In this document: positions 42,196 through 50,920 of the stretch, piece after piece
Layout: every line of letters begins with the position of its first letter
How positions within the stretch are numbered: the first letter of the stretch is position 1
Source: Azophilus sp965199705
GTDB lineage: Bacteria; Pseudomonadota; Gammaproteobacteria; Pseudomonadales; Azotimanducaceae
Direction: 5' to 3'
NCBI GenBank assembly: GCA_965199705.1
Contig: OZ241359.1
Span: forward strand, 2,108,001 to 2,172,000
DNA length: 64,000 bases
Position numbers and translations under genes: made by a program
The notes under the pieces: model-generated
Databases searched by the model: none
The model's input: only the letters and a program-made list of their open reading frames with translations
What the model was told of the DNA's origin: nothing

Positions 42196-45039
42196 TCAGA
42201 ACCGAAGCGCTGCCAGCAGGCTCACCTTTGCGCCTGAACCGGTGAACTGGTCCGTCACCGCGCCAACGCCCAGTTTCAGATTGAACGCGGCGCCGTCCGC
42301 TACGCGTCGGTCCAACTGAGCGCCGAGCAGGTACTCCCGGCGCCCGGAAGCGGCCAGGTTAACGTCCACGAAGGGCGTCACCAGATAGCGGGCATGGCGC
42401 AGCATCAGACCGTAGCCGATCTGGCCGTTCCAGGCGAGCCGCTCCGAGCCGGTCGCTCGATGCGCAAGATCCTGCTGGCTGAGGCCACGGCCAAGCGCCG
42501 GAATCTGACCATCAAACATGCCTGAACTTGTGGCGCCACCACCCCACCTGGAGCCGACCCGGGCCGAAAGACCTGTGCCATTGGCCGCCGGATTCACGGC
42601 TGCAACCAGGCTGAATCCGGATTCGGAGTAATCCTCGGCAGAGTGCACCGCCAGGGTGCGGCCACTCGCCTCCAGGCTGAAGACACCCTGGGCAAGGCGC
42701 ACGCCACCGGTAATCTCCAGGCCGGTTCCATTGTCATCGTCGCCGCCATCATGCCGCAGGTTGATCTCGGCGAAGGGCGTCAGAGCCCCGCCGTTGCCGA
42801 GTTCAGCATCGAAGGAAACCTCGATGCCGACGCGTACCCGGCTGGCGTCCGCCTCCAGCCCGTCCACGGCGCCATCGCCGTCTTCGGTTTCCAGTTTCGT
42901 CAGGGCCAGATCGCCGATAATCGCCAGGTCCAGCCCGGCCGCCTGACTGATCCTCTGCCGACCGCCGAACAGATACAGGTTCATGTCGAGGTCGCTGCTG
43001 GTGTCCTCTGCGCCAACCACCGTGGAGTCGAAGTCTCCGTTGCCAAAACCCAGGATGCCCCAGAGTCGGGTGTCGCCGCTCGGCGTACCAAAGCGGACAT
43101 AGGGCAGGAAAGTGGTGAGTTCGGCGTTCATGGATTGCGTAGCCGTGCCGAAGCTGTAATCGCTTTCGCCATCATTGCGGGCGACCGCCACGCCCAGCAG
43201 CCAGTGCTCCGTGAACTGATGATCCATGCCCACATAGACAGAGGTTGTCTTGCCGTCATAGCCGTCGCCATCCCAGCTTTGCTGGTCCAGAGATCCCCAG
43301 GCAACGAAGGCGCCACGCCCTGTCTGGCCGTTCAGGTTGGCAGCGAATTGCCTGGGCAGGAGGCTCAGAGCCGAATCCAACCCATTGAGCGGAGCAACGC
43401 CGTTTGGCTGATACGGATTGGCGGCGCCCACTTCCGGCATCCACGCATCGCCGCCCGGCGCACAGGCAACCGGCCAGACACCACTCTGGCGCCGAGCCGT
43501 GTTGCCAACACCGCCGTGCAAGGCGCCACAGCCGCCAGCCGCTGAAGGCTGATACAGTGCAGGCGCCGCGGTTGCTGCGCCGAATGAACCCAGGAAGCCG
43601 ACCGCATTGTCTGCCGACATCGCCTGATGGCCGGGTTCGGGCGCGCCGAGGCGGCCGCCGACTGCGCCAGACACACTCGCGATCAAGGAACGGCCAAAGC
43701 CCGTCAAGGTCTTGGCCGCCATCTCCCGCAACCCTTCGTCCGTTACGGTCACCATCGCCGATTGCGCCACAGAAAGCCCGTCCGGGTCAGACGCGGTGAT
43801 CGTAAACCCGGTCGCGCCACGCGAAAGGGCTGCGACCGTCAGACCGTTACCGCTGACAGACAGGCTGGCGATGGCCGGATCATTCACCCGCAAGGTGTAG
43901 GCAAGGGTGTTGCCATCCGGGTCCGCAAACACGGCCCCGAGATCAATCTGGCCGGGTTCGCCGCCCACTTCCAGCATCTGATCCGGCAGTGCGCCAGCGA
44001 TCATGGGCGCCTCGTTGACGTCGGTCACCATGACGACAAGATCCTGCATTGCAGAGTGGCTGCCAGAAGTCGCCGTGACGGTCAGGTTGTAGGTGTTGTC
44101 CGCATCCGAATCAGCCGGGCTTTCGTAATTGGGAGACACCGCAAAGGTGAGCGCGCCGGAGGCGGAATCGATATTGAATTGCCCGGCGTCGGCGCCAGAG
44201 ATGCTGTATGCAACGACATCGCCGGCGTCCATATCGGTGGCGTCCACATCGATCACCGTCGTATCCGTGCTGGTGTTTTCGGCAACGCTCGCCATCGCCT
44301 CGCTGGTAATCACCGGCGCCTCGTTGACATCGGTCACGGTAATGGCAAGGGCCTGCATTGCAGCGAGGCTGCCGTCAGTCGCCGTGACGGTCAGGTCATA
44401 CGTGTTGTCGGCGCCATCGTCGGCCGGGTTCTCGTAATCGGGAGACGCCGCAAAGGTGAGCAGGCCGGAAACAGGATCGATATTGAAATGCTCGGCATCC
44501 GCGCCGGAAATGTCATAGGTGACGGTATCGCCGGCATCCTGGTCCGTGGCGTCCACGTCGACCACCGTCGTATCCGTGCCGGTGTTTTCGGGAATGCTTA
44601 CCATCGCCTCGCTGGTAATCATCGGCCGATCGTTGGCGTCGGTCACCGTGACTATGACGCGCTTGCCAGTCGTGGCGAAATCAGTGTGGGCGCAAAGGGT
44701 GATGTGATAGACATTGCTCGCGTTCGTGGAACCGGGGTTCTCGAAGTCGGGCGGCTCTCGAAACTGCAGTAGCCCGGTTATCCGGTCTATGACGAAACTT
44801 TCCGCATCCGTTCCGATAACCGAGAAGGTGGCTGGCCCGCTGGCGGTGACAGTGCCCAGATCTTGCTGGTTTTCCGCCACTGTGTAACGGTTTTGGGAGG
44901 TGATGAATGACGCGCCAGAGGATTGTGACCAGGCCGGCGCGACACCAAGCCAGAAAAGGGCGACCAGGGTCACCAGGGCGCAAGACCTGCGCACCGGCAT
45001 CCCTGCCGCCCGGTATTGATTCTTGAACATGACTAACAC
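42196..45039 (-). CDS. Cadherin-repeat autotransporter adhesin
   Basis: 947 residues from a GTG with GGGGAGA well placed upstream. Signal peptide RRSCALVTLVALFWLGVAPA, cleaved near WSQS. Residues 45-345 hold three cadherin-like repeats (SVIGTDAESFVIDRITGLLQ; then two near-identical copies with VDVDATDxDAGDxVxYxISG). A DUF11/putative-Ig-like segment (ALPDQMLEVGGEPGQIDLGA) runs to about 440. The last 350 residues form an autotransporter beta-barrel (NLNGQTGRGAFVAWGSLDQQ, then alternating strands) ending in the outer-membrane C-terminal Phe (LLAALRF). It is probably a calcium-dependent surface adhesin (type Va secretion). Confidence 0.88.
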   Translation of the reverse strand: MLVMFKNQYRAAGMPVRRSCALVTLVALFWLGVAPAWSQSSGASFITSQNRYTVAENQQDLGTVTASGPATFSVIGTDAESFVIDRITGLLQFREPPDFENPGSTNASNVYHITLCAHTDFATTGKRVIVTVTDANDRPMITSEAMVSIPENTGTDTTVVDVDATDQDAGDTVTYDISGADAEHFNIDPVSGLLTFAASPDYENPADDGADNTYDLTVTATDGSLAAMQALAITVTDVNEAPVITSEAMASVAENTSTDTTVIDVDATDMDAGDVVAYSISGADAGQFNIDSASGALTFAVSPNYESPADSDADNTYNLTVTATSGSHSAMQDLVVMVTDVNEAPMIAGALPDQMLEVGGEPGQIDLGAVFADPDGNTLAYTLRVNDPAIASLSVSGNGLTVAALSRGATGFTITASDPDGLSVAQSAMVTVTDEGLREMAAKTLTGFGRSLIASVSGAVGGRLGAPEPGHQAMSADNAVGFLGSFGAATAAPALYQPSAAGGCGALHGGVGNTARRQSGVWPVACAPGGDAWMPEVGAANPYQPNGVAPLNGLDSALSLLPRQFAANLNGQTGRGAFVAWGSLDQQSWDGDGYDGKTTSVYVGMDHQFTEHWLLGVAVARNDGESDYSFGTATQSMNAELTTFLPYVRFGTPSGDTRLWGILGFGNGDFDSTVVGAEDTSSDLDMNLYLFGGRQRISQAAGLDLAIIGDLALTKLETEDGDGAVDGLEADASRVRVGIEVSFDAELGNGGALTPFAEINLRHDGGDDDNGTGLEITGGVRLAQGVFSLEASGRTLAVHSAEDYSESGFSLVAAVNPAANGTGLSARVGSRWGGGATSSGMFDGQIPALGRGLSQQDLAHRATGSERLAWNGQIGYGLMLRHARYLVTPFVDVNLAASGRREYLLGAQLDRRVADGAAFNLKLGVGAVTDQFTGSGAKVSLLAALRF
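44011..44625 (-). repeat. Two tandem cadherin-coding repeats
   Basis: Residues 139-240 and 242-343 of the autotransporter are encoded by two similar units (44320-44625 and 44011-44316) with a 309-base period. Shared DNA includes the stretch for TVTATxGS and for the TDVNEAP end. Such repeats can expand or contract by recombination. Confidence 0.7.
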
Positions 45040-45182
45040 TTGATGTCTCCCCGGTTGCTGTCAGCATGCAGGCCTGCACGCATGGTAACCCGGACGTGCG
45101 CCAGGGGCTACGATATCCAGGCCAGTACTCACTATAACCGATGCGCGACCATGAGTCGGGGCCCGGAAGCCTGCGCAAGTGA

Positions 45183-45256
45183 TGGAGGCTGAGGTCGGAA
45201 TCGAACCGGCGTACACGGAGTTGCAGTCCGCTGCATGACCACTCTGCCACTCAGCC
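45183..45256 (-). tRNA. tRNA-Cys(GCA)
   Basis: 74 bases with CCA encoded. Acceptor GGCTGAG pairs with CTCAGCC; the anticodon stem-loop CGGA-CTGCAAC-TCCG gives GCA; the T loop is GTTCGATTC. It is the last of three tRNA genes read leftward. Confidence 0.95.
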
Positions 45257-45325
45257 CAAGATGTCTTGCGACGCATCCAGAGCCCATTGTACGGCCTTCG
45301 GCGGCCCCGATGACAGGCAGACAAA

Positions 45326-45412
45326 TGGTGCCCGGGGCGGGGCTCGAACCCGCATGAAGTTGCCTTCGAGGGATTTTAAGTCCCTTGTGTCTCCCGATTT
45401 CACCACCCGGGC
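45326..45412 (-). tRNA. tRNA-Leu(UAA)
   Basis: 87 bases including CCA, with a long variable arm (class II). Acceptor GCCCGGG pairs with CCCGGGC; anticodon loop CTTAAAA gives TAA. It lies 6 bases after tRNA-Leu(UAG) and 69 bases before tRNA-Cys. Confidence 0.95.
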
Positions 45413-45418
45413 CGGATC

Positions 45419-45504
45419 TGGTGCCCAGGGCGAGATTCGAACTCGCACGCCGCTGGGGCACTGGAATCTAAATCCAGCTTGTCTGCCAATTCCAACACCT
45501 GGGC
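45419..45504 (-). tRNA. tRNA-Leu(UAG)
   Basis: 86 bases including CCA, class II with a long variable arm. Acceptor GCCCAGG pairs with CCTGGGC; anticodon loop TTTAGAT gives TAG (UAG). It is first in the leftward tRNA cluster; a TAGAAT about a dozen bases upstream may be its -10. Confidence 0.95.
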
Positions 45505-45628
45505 CGCAGGCTGATCACATTCTACGCCGATTCTTCACTGGCCTGCGATCAGGGCGGCCCTGGCTGGCTTTGCCGGGATATCTGGCGTACCTTGCGCGGC
45601 CTTGAGCGGATGCAATTGGAGCCTGTCC

Positions 45629-46393
45629 ATGATCGACGTGCACTATTGGCCGACGCCGAACGGCTGGAAGGTCACCATCATGCTGGAGGAGTGCGGGCTC
45701 GACTACGCAATCGTGCCGGTGGACATAGGCGGCGGTGATCAGTTCAAGCCGGAGTTTCTGCGCCTGAGCCCCAACAATCGGATGCCGGCCATCGTCGATC
45801 ACGCCCCGGCGGGCGGCGGCGACGCACTTTCGATCTTCGAGTCCGGGGCCATACTGGAGTATCTGGCTGACAAGACAGGCCGCTTCCTGCCCGCGTCCGG
45901 CGCAGCGCGCTATGGCGTTCTGCAGTGGGTGCATTGGCAGATGGCCAATCTCGGGCCAATGATGGGCAACGCCAATCACTTCAAGAACTACGCCAGGAAC
46001 ATCGTCGAGGACCCGGCCTTGCTTGAATACGGGACGAACCGCTTCGTCGGCGAAGTGGACCGGCTCTGCGGGGTGATGGATGCCCGGTTGTCCGCCAACC
46101 GGTTCCTGACCGGCCCCGACTATACGATTGCCGACATCATCACCTGGCCCTGGGCCATGCTCACCGGCCGTCTGCTGGACGAGGCAGTGTGGGCGTCCTT
46201 CCCGAACCTGAAGCGCTGGGTGGATGAGGTGCGCGCCCGGCCAGCCGTGGAGAAGGGCTTTCGAGTGGGCCGGGCGCTGGGCGAACGCGAGCTCAGCGAA
46301 GCAGAACAAGAGGCCAGGCGCGAACTGCTGTTCAATCAGACCAACGAGAGCGTCCGCAAGGCGCGCGAAGCAGCCGCGAGAATCACCGCCTGA
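45629..46393 (+). CDS. Glutathione S-transferase (YfcG/Ure2-like)
   Basis: 254 residues from ATG 45629. The N-terminal domain IDVHYWPTPNGWKVTIMLEE matches the YfcG/Nu-class pattern, with the Asn after Pro-Thr-Pro. NRMPAIVDHA holds the cis-Pro, and LSIFESGAILEYLADKTGRF gives the Glu-Ser glutathione contact. The C-terminal half is helical with GPDYTIADIITWPWAM. The family includes disulfide-bond reductases. It precedes the MATE gene by 65 bases. Confidence 0.9.
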   Translation: MIDVHYWPTPNGWKVTIMLEECGLDYAIVPVDIGGGDQFKPEFLRLSPNNRMPAIVDHAPAGGGDALSIFESGAILEYLADKTGRFLPASGAARYGVLQWVHWQMANLGPMMGNANHFKNYARNIVEDPALLEYGTNRFVGEVDRLCGVMDARLSANRFLTGPDYTIADIITWPWAMLTGRLLDEAVWASFPNLKRWVDEVRARPAVEKGFRVGRALGERELSEAEQEARRELLFNQTNESVRKAREAAARITA

Positions 46394-46458
46394 TTCAGCC
46401 TGAGGCGAACCAGGAGCCTGCGGTAGCCGACGCCACATCCGGACGGATCGCGACCGCC

Positions 46459-47904
46459 ATGGACAAGGCGCCCCAGACTTCGCCGAGCATCGCCCAAGGC
46501 CGCGAGTCGCCGGCCACACCCGTCAGCCGGGGGGAGGCTCGCAGAGGCAACAGGCGCGAAGCGCTGGCCCTGCTGCGCCTCGGCGCACCCATGGTGATGA
46601 CGCAACTCTTCATCATGGGCAATGGCTTCCTGGACACTGCCATGGCCGGGCGCTACAGCTCGGTGGATCTGGCCGGCGTATCACTCGGCGGCGCCCTGCT
46701 CTGGCCGCTGTTCATGCTCATGTCCGGGATCACCATGGCGATGATGCCGATGGTGGCGCAACTCAGCGGCGCCCGCCGGGTGGGAGAGAGCGGCGTCATC
46801 ATCCGCCAGGGCATCTGGCTGGCGCTCGCCAATGCCGGCGTCGGCATACTCATCCTGCGCAATGTCGAACCGGTGCTCTCCTGGGTCGGCATGGACGCCG
46901 AAGCCACCCGCATAGCGGCGGACTATCTCAAGGCGGCCGCCTGGGGGCTGCCGGCCGTGTTCGTCTATGTCGCCCTGCGCCACACCTGCGAGGGGCTCGG
47001 GCACACTCGCCCACCCATGCTGATCGCCGGCATCGCCCTGCTGCTGAACATACCGCTCAACTACATGCTCATCTATGGCGCTTTCGGGTTCCCGGAGCTC
47101 GGCGGCGTCGGCTGCGGCTGGGCGACAGCGGCTGTCATGTGGATCGAACTCGGGATGATGGCGTACGTAACCCGTCGGCCCTTCTTCCGCGCTACCCGCG
47201 TCGGCGTCGGAGGTTTTCGTCCCGACCCGGCCCTGCTCTGGCGCATCCTCAAGCTTGGCCTGCCGATTGGCGCAGCAGTATTCCTGGAAATGGCAGTGTA
47301 CTCGGTCATCACCCTGCTGATCGGTCGTCTTGGCGTCAGCGAGCTGGCGGCGCACAGCATCGCCGGCAATCTCAACTGGATGGCCTATGTGATTCCCTAC
47401 AGCCTGGGCGGCGCCGCCGGTATCCGCGTCGGCTTCTGCATAGGCGCCGGAGACAGCGCTGACGCGCGCCGGGTGGCCGCAACGGCCTTTCGAATCTCCC
47501 TCGGCTACGCCCTGGTCGTCAGCCTGCTGCTGGTCGCGGCGCGCCACCTGCTGGTGAGCATCTACACCACGGATGCCGAGGTAACAGCGATCGCCGCCAA
47601 TATCCTGTTGTTCATCGCCGTCTATCAGATCTTCGATGACACCAACGCGACCATGACCGGGGCGTTGCGCGGCTACAAGGACACCCGAGCGCCGATGATC
47701 GCCTCGATTGCCGGCTACTGGGTGATCGGCTTGCCACTCGGCATGGCCCTGGCTGAAGGGGTTCTGTTCTGGGCGCCGATGGGCGTGTACGGATACTGGG
47801 GCGGTTTCACCGCCGGCCTGTTTCTGGTCGCAGTCTGGGTGGGTATGCGTCTGTGGCGGACCAGCCGCGACGAGGTCCGCATCCGGCGCCTGGCGTTGAA
47901 GTAG
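46459..47904 (+). CDS. MATE-family multidrug/sodium antiporter (NorM-like)
   Basis: 481 residues with about twelve membrane segments in two related halves. GAPMVMTQLFIMGNGFLDTA, GRYSSVDLAGVSLGGALLWP, GLGHTRPPMLIAGIALLLNI and PYSLGGAAGIRVGFCIGAGD are family landmarks; the second half has FDDTNATMTGALRGYKDTRA. It exports cationic compounds in exchange for sodium or protons. A basic 30-residue N-terminal leader precedes the first helix. Confidence 0.93.
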   Translation: MDKAPQTSPSIAQGRESPATPVSRGEARRGNRREALALLRLGAPMVMTQLFIMGNGFLDTAMAGRYSSVDLAGVSLGGALLWPLFMLMSGITMAMMPMVAQLSGARRVGESGVIIRQGIWLALANAGVGILILRNVEPVLSWVGMDAEATRIAADYLKAAAWGLPAVFVYVALRHTCEGLGHTRPPMLIAGIALLLNIPLNYMLIYGAFGFPELGGVGCGWATAAVMWIELGMMAYVTRRPFFRATRVGVGGFRPDPALLWRILKLGLPIGAAVFLEMAVYSVITLLIGRLGVSELAAHSIAGNLNWMAYVIPYSLGGAAGIRVGFCIGAGDSADARRVAATAFRISLGYALVVSLLLVAARHLLVSIYTTDAEVTAIAANILLFIAVYQIFDDTNATMTGALRGYKDTRAPMIASIAGYWVIGLPLGMALAEGVLFWAPMGVYGYWGGFTAGLFLVAVWVGMRLWRTSRDEVRIRRLALK

Positions 47905-48113
47905 AAACCTGAGGCGCAGGCTTGCCGGCGCACAGGTTCGGATTCGACATCGGGATGGCGTTCGCAGCCGGCAACCGTTTGGGGGTTACCGTTGCGCCTA
48001 TCAATGCCAGACGAACATTGCGCACTTTGGACCTGCCCCGCTTTACCCGACTGTTTCCTCTTGGGGCGCTGGCCTCGTGATTTGAGCGAGACCGCCGCTT
48101 CACGATCGGATCG

Positions 48114-48675
48114 TCAGGCGGCGGATTCTCGGGCCGTGAGTTGCGCCCACTCCCGGCCATCGTCGCAATCGAACATGCAATCCTCCAGGCCCGTCGCCCC
48201 AGAGAAGCTGTATTGATGGAGGTTCTCCGCGTCGCGAAAACCCGCGTTGCGGAACGCCACGTCCTCGAACGACGCACCGGCGAGATCCGCCAGGTGGAAC
48301 GGTGCGTGATACTCCGGCACCCACAGCGGCTCTCCGTCTCGGGTCTCCTCCCAGTGTCCGGTTTCTTCCGGCGGCTCCTGCGTCCACTCCATCAATGCTC
48401 CCTTGAACGTCGCCCCTCTCAGGTTCGCCTGCTCGAACCGGCAGTCCCGAAACTGCGCGTGTGTTGCAGTCCGGGCACGTCGGTTGCACGTTCCAATCGG
48501 CCATGAAGTCTTGACGGCGCGTACCCTTCATTCTCGCGCGAATGAAGGACTTGGAGACCATATGGTCTATGTTTGCCGTCTTGCCGGTCAGGACCTTCTC
48601 GCATCCGCCGATGTGAACGCCACACTTCCCGTCGCGCTTGAGAATGCGCGACAGTTGGGTTCTAGGCTTGGGCAT
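48114..48675 (-). pseudogene. HNH-type protein with pentapeptide-like tail, frameshifted
   Basis: From ATG 48675 the first 70 residues look like an HNH/zinc nuclease: LSRILKRDGKCGVHIGGCEK, then NIDHMVSKSFIRARMKG and VQPTCPDCNT. At about 48445-48465 the coding sense moves to another frame, which continues QFRDCRFEQANLRGATFKGA, then FHLADLAGASFEDVAFRNAG and FSGATGLEDCMFDCDDGREW to a TGA at 48114. The second part has pentapeptide-repeat character. Staying in the first frame gives a Gly/Arg-rich nonsense tail. One indel, real or a sequencing error, explains it. It sits in an accessory patch near tRNA-Leu. Confidence 0.62.
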
Positions 48676-49004
48676 CGCATCTTCCCACTCGAGTTCAGCG
48701 CTTTCGATCAGATCAGGTGGCGCATGGCTCGAAGGCTATCGAAGTCGTCTGTGCCCCGATAGCCCAAAGCGGACAAAGATCGCACCCGCGTTAGGAGCGC
48801 GGGCCACTTGCGTGGCCGGTCGGTCATGGCGACGCGCCCGACGCGACGCCACCCGTCCATCGCGAACGACCGTAGCGGAAGGCTCTCAAGACCGGTATCT
48901 CGTTATCCCAGACAACGTCCGATCGCGGCTGCGCAAACGGTTACCCCAACGGGCAATGGGTCATCGCCACAGGAGACCTCGGATCTCAATCTCTGCCGTC
49001 AACT
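48676..49004. other. Non-coding stretch with a strong hairpin
   Basis: 329 bases with no convincing gene. A 6-base-pair stem, CCCGCG (48785-48790) with CGCGGG (48798-48803) and a 7-base loop, is the only clear structure. A minus-strand frame ending ALGYRGTDDFDSLRAMRHLI just left of the hairpin has protein-like composition but no start, and may be a gene fragment. Confidence 0.4.
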
Positions 49005-49337
49005 TCAGGGATCTGCCGAGACGTGATAGACGCGCCTCTGCTGCGGGCCGGACAGGACGTCTATCACGGCGGGGACCAGCGGTCGCAGTTCGTCCGGTCG
49101 GTTGCTCGCGGCGAGCATGATGACGACCGGCAACGGCAGGTCGTCCAGGTTCTGCTGATGCGCGAACCCGCGGTCTACGGTGAGTAGCGCATCGAATCCG
49201 TTATCCGCCGCGAGGCGCAGCAGGGCGCCGTTTCCGGTCCCGGCCCATCCCATCTCGGGGACGGTTCGAACCTCATAGGCGGCGGGGAACGACATCCGAA
49301 GCGCCCGAGGCACGGACTCGTCAAGCAGCAGCCTCAT
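49005..49337 (-). CDS. DUF5615 PIN-like toxin
   Basis: 110 residues. MRLLLDESVPRALRMSFPAA gives the first PIN strand with its acidic pair; NGFDALLTVDRGFAHQQNLD supplies the next Asp. It overlaps the DUF433 gene by 17 bases. DUF433/DUF5615 pairs are predicted VapBC-like toxin-antitoxin systems acting on RNA. Confidence 0.85.
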   Translation of the reverse strand: MRLLLDESVPRALRMSFPAAYEVRTVPEMGWAGTGNGALLRLAADNGFDALLTVDRGFAHQQNLDDLPLPVVIMLAASNRPDELRPLVPAVIDVLSGPQQRRVYHVSADP

Positions 49338-49545
49338 CCTGCTCGCCGGCGAGGATTATCCGGGCTCTTTCCAGCACCGCGACCGCCTGATCCCGGGACA
49401 CCGAAGGGAAGTCCTGCAGGAAGTCGTCGAGACGGTCGCCCGCTTCCAGGTACTCCATGAGTATGCGTACAGGGACCCTCGTGCGGGTGAACACCGGTGT
49501 GCCGCCCAGGATGTCGGGATTCCTGTCGATCAGTTCGTCGTTCAT
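49321..49545 (-). CDS. DUF433 antitoxin
   Basis: 74 residues from the ATG at 49543-49545. IDRNPDILGGTPVFTRTRVP, VRILMEYLEAGDRLDDFLQD and FPSVSRDQAVAVLERA are the DUF433 signature: a small HTH-like fold that represses the operon and neutralises the DUF5615 PIN-like partner. Confidence 0.88.
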   Translation of the reverse strand: MNDELIDRNPDILGGTPVFTRTRVPVRILMEYLEAGDRLDDFLQDFPSVSRDQAVAVLERARIILAGEQDEAAA

Positions 49546-49635
49546 GGCCCTCTCCGCCACCGTGCCTGGCGCGACGATCGGCTTCGATTTGCCAACAGGC
49601 TAGCCTTTGGGCAAGGAAATGCAACTCCTGACCTG

Positions 49636-49663
49636 CTGTTTCGTTTTTTGATAAACAAAACAG
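49636..49663 (-). terminator. AT-rich hairpin after tRNA-Leu(CAA)
   Basis: CTGTTT at 49636-49641 and AAACAG near 49658-49663, with further GTTT/AAAC pairing inside, form an AT-rich stem. It lies about 50 bases past the tRNA 3' end in the direction of its transcription. It is a weak terminator candidate. Confidence 0.35.
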
Positions 49664-49714
49664 TCAGTTAAGGGACAGAATGAGGCGAAGTGAGACGCGG
49701 TGAAAACGTGGGTT

Positions 49715-49801
49715 TGGTGCCTGGGGAGAGACTCGAACTCTCACTTGGTTGCCCAAACCAGATTTTGAGTCTGGCGCGTCTACCGATTTCGCCACCCAGG
49801 C
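49715..49801 (-). tRNA. tRNA-Leu(CAA)
   Basis: 87 bases with CCA encoded and a long class II variable arm. Acceptor GCCTGGG pairs with CCCAGGC; anticodon stem-loop CCAGA-CTCAAAA-TCTGG gives CAA. It marks the right boundary of the accessory patch at 47905-49714 and is divergent from queA. Confidence 0.95.
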
Positions 49802-49897
49802 GGCAGCGGCCAATTTCGGCCCCCGGCCGAAGGGCGCATGGTAGCAAGCAGCCAGCAATGCGGCTAGCATCGGTGCACAAACCGCACCCCTTCCCGA

Positions 49898-50920
49898 ATG
49901 CAACTCGCCGATTTCGACTATGTCCTGCCAGCGCAACTGATCGCCCGGACGCCCCTGGCCGAGCGCGACCAGTCGCGTCTCCTGCACCTGGCCAGCGACG
50001 GATTCCGGCACGCTCGAATCCTGGACCTGCCGGACTTGCTGCGGCGTCAGGACCTGCTGGTGGTCAACAACACGCAGGTGCTGAATGCGCGCCTGCATGC
50101 CGTCAAGGACACGGGGGGTCAGGTCGAATTGCTCCTGGAACGCATTGAATCGGCAGACACGGCGCTCTTTCAGGCGCGCAGCAGCAAGCCGCTGCGCCAG
50201 GGCCGTCTGCTGCGGGCGGCAGGCGAAACTCTGCGCGTGCTTGGCCGGGTTCAGGAATTCGTGCGGCTGCGTTTTCCCATGCCGGTGGCGGACTTTCTCG
50301 CCCGCCATGGTGAAACGCCCTTGCCGCCCTATCTGCAACGGCCACCCACGGCAGCCGACAGCACACGCTACCAGACGCTTTTCGCGCGCGCACCGGGCGC
50401 TGTGGCGGCGCCGACCGCCGGCCTGCACTTCTCCGAGGGCCTGCTTCAAGCTTTGGCCGATCAGGGCGTGGAACTGACGGAAATCACCCTGCACACAGGC
50501 GCTGGCACCTTTGCGCCAGTGCGCGAGAATGACATTTCCAGACACCGGATGCACAGCGAGCGGTTCTGCGTCACGGCGGACGCAGCGGCCCGAATCGAGG
50601 CGTGCCTGGCCGGCCCGGGGCGTCTGATCGCAGTCGGCACCACAGTAGTGCGCACGCTGGAAAGTCTCGCAGAATCCGGCGGTATCCGCCCTGGTTGTGA
50701 CGAGACACGGCTCTTCATCAAGCCGGGATTCCGATTCCGGGTGGTGGATGCGATGCTGACCAATTTTCACCTGCCACGCTCCACCTTGCTGATGCTGGTG
50801 TGCGCCTTTGCCGGCCGCGAGCGGGTTCTGGCTGCCTACGCCGCCGCCGTCGCAGCGCGCTACCGTTTCTTCAGCTACGGTGACGCCATGCTTGTAGAGC
50901 CGGACCCGTGTTCGAACTGA
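49898..50920 (+). CDS. queA: S-adenosylmethionine:tRNA ribosyltransferase-isomerase
   Basis: 340 residues. LADFDYVLPAQLIARTPLAE, LLVVNNTQVLNARLHA, TAGLHFSEGLLQALADQGVE, LHTGAGTFAPVRENDISRHR and TNFHLPRSTLLMLVCAFAGR are standard QueA blocks. It transfers the ribosyl part of SAM to preQ1-tRNA to form epoxyqueuosine. It overlaps tgt by 13 bases, the next step's partner in queuosine synthesis. Confidence 0.96.
   Translation: MQLADFDYVLPAQLIARTPLAERDQSRLLHLASDGFRHARILDLPDLLRRQDLLVVNNTQVLNARLHAVKDTGGQVELLLERIESADTALFQARSSKPLRQGRLLRAAGETLRVLGRVQEFVRLRFPMPVADFLARHGETPLPPYLQRPPTAADSTRYQTLFARAPGAVAAPTAGLHFSEGLLQALADQGVELTEITLHTGAGTFAPVRENDISRHRMHSERFCVTADAAARIEACLAGPGRLIAVGTTVVRTLESLAESGGIRPGCDETRLFIKPGFRFRVVDAMLTNFHLPRSTLLMLVCAFAGRERVLAAYAAAVAARYRFFSYGDAMLVEPDPCSN

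Noticed and set aside
47955..48080. 41-codon plus-strand frame after the MATE gene
   Set aside because: No ribosome site and no family; composition alone is not enough. Possible old repeat debris.
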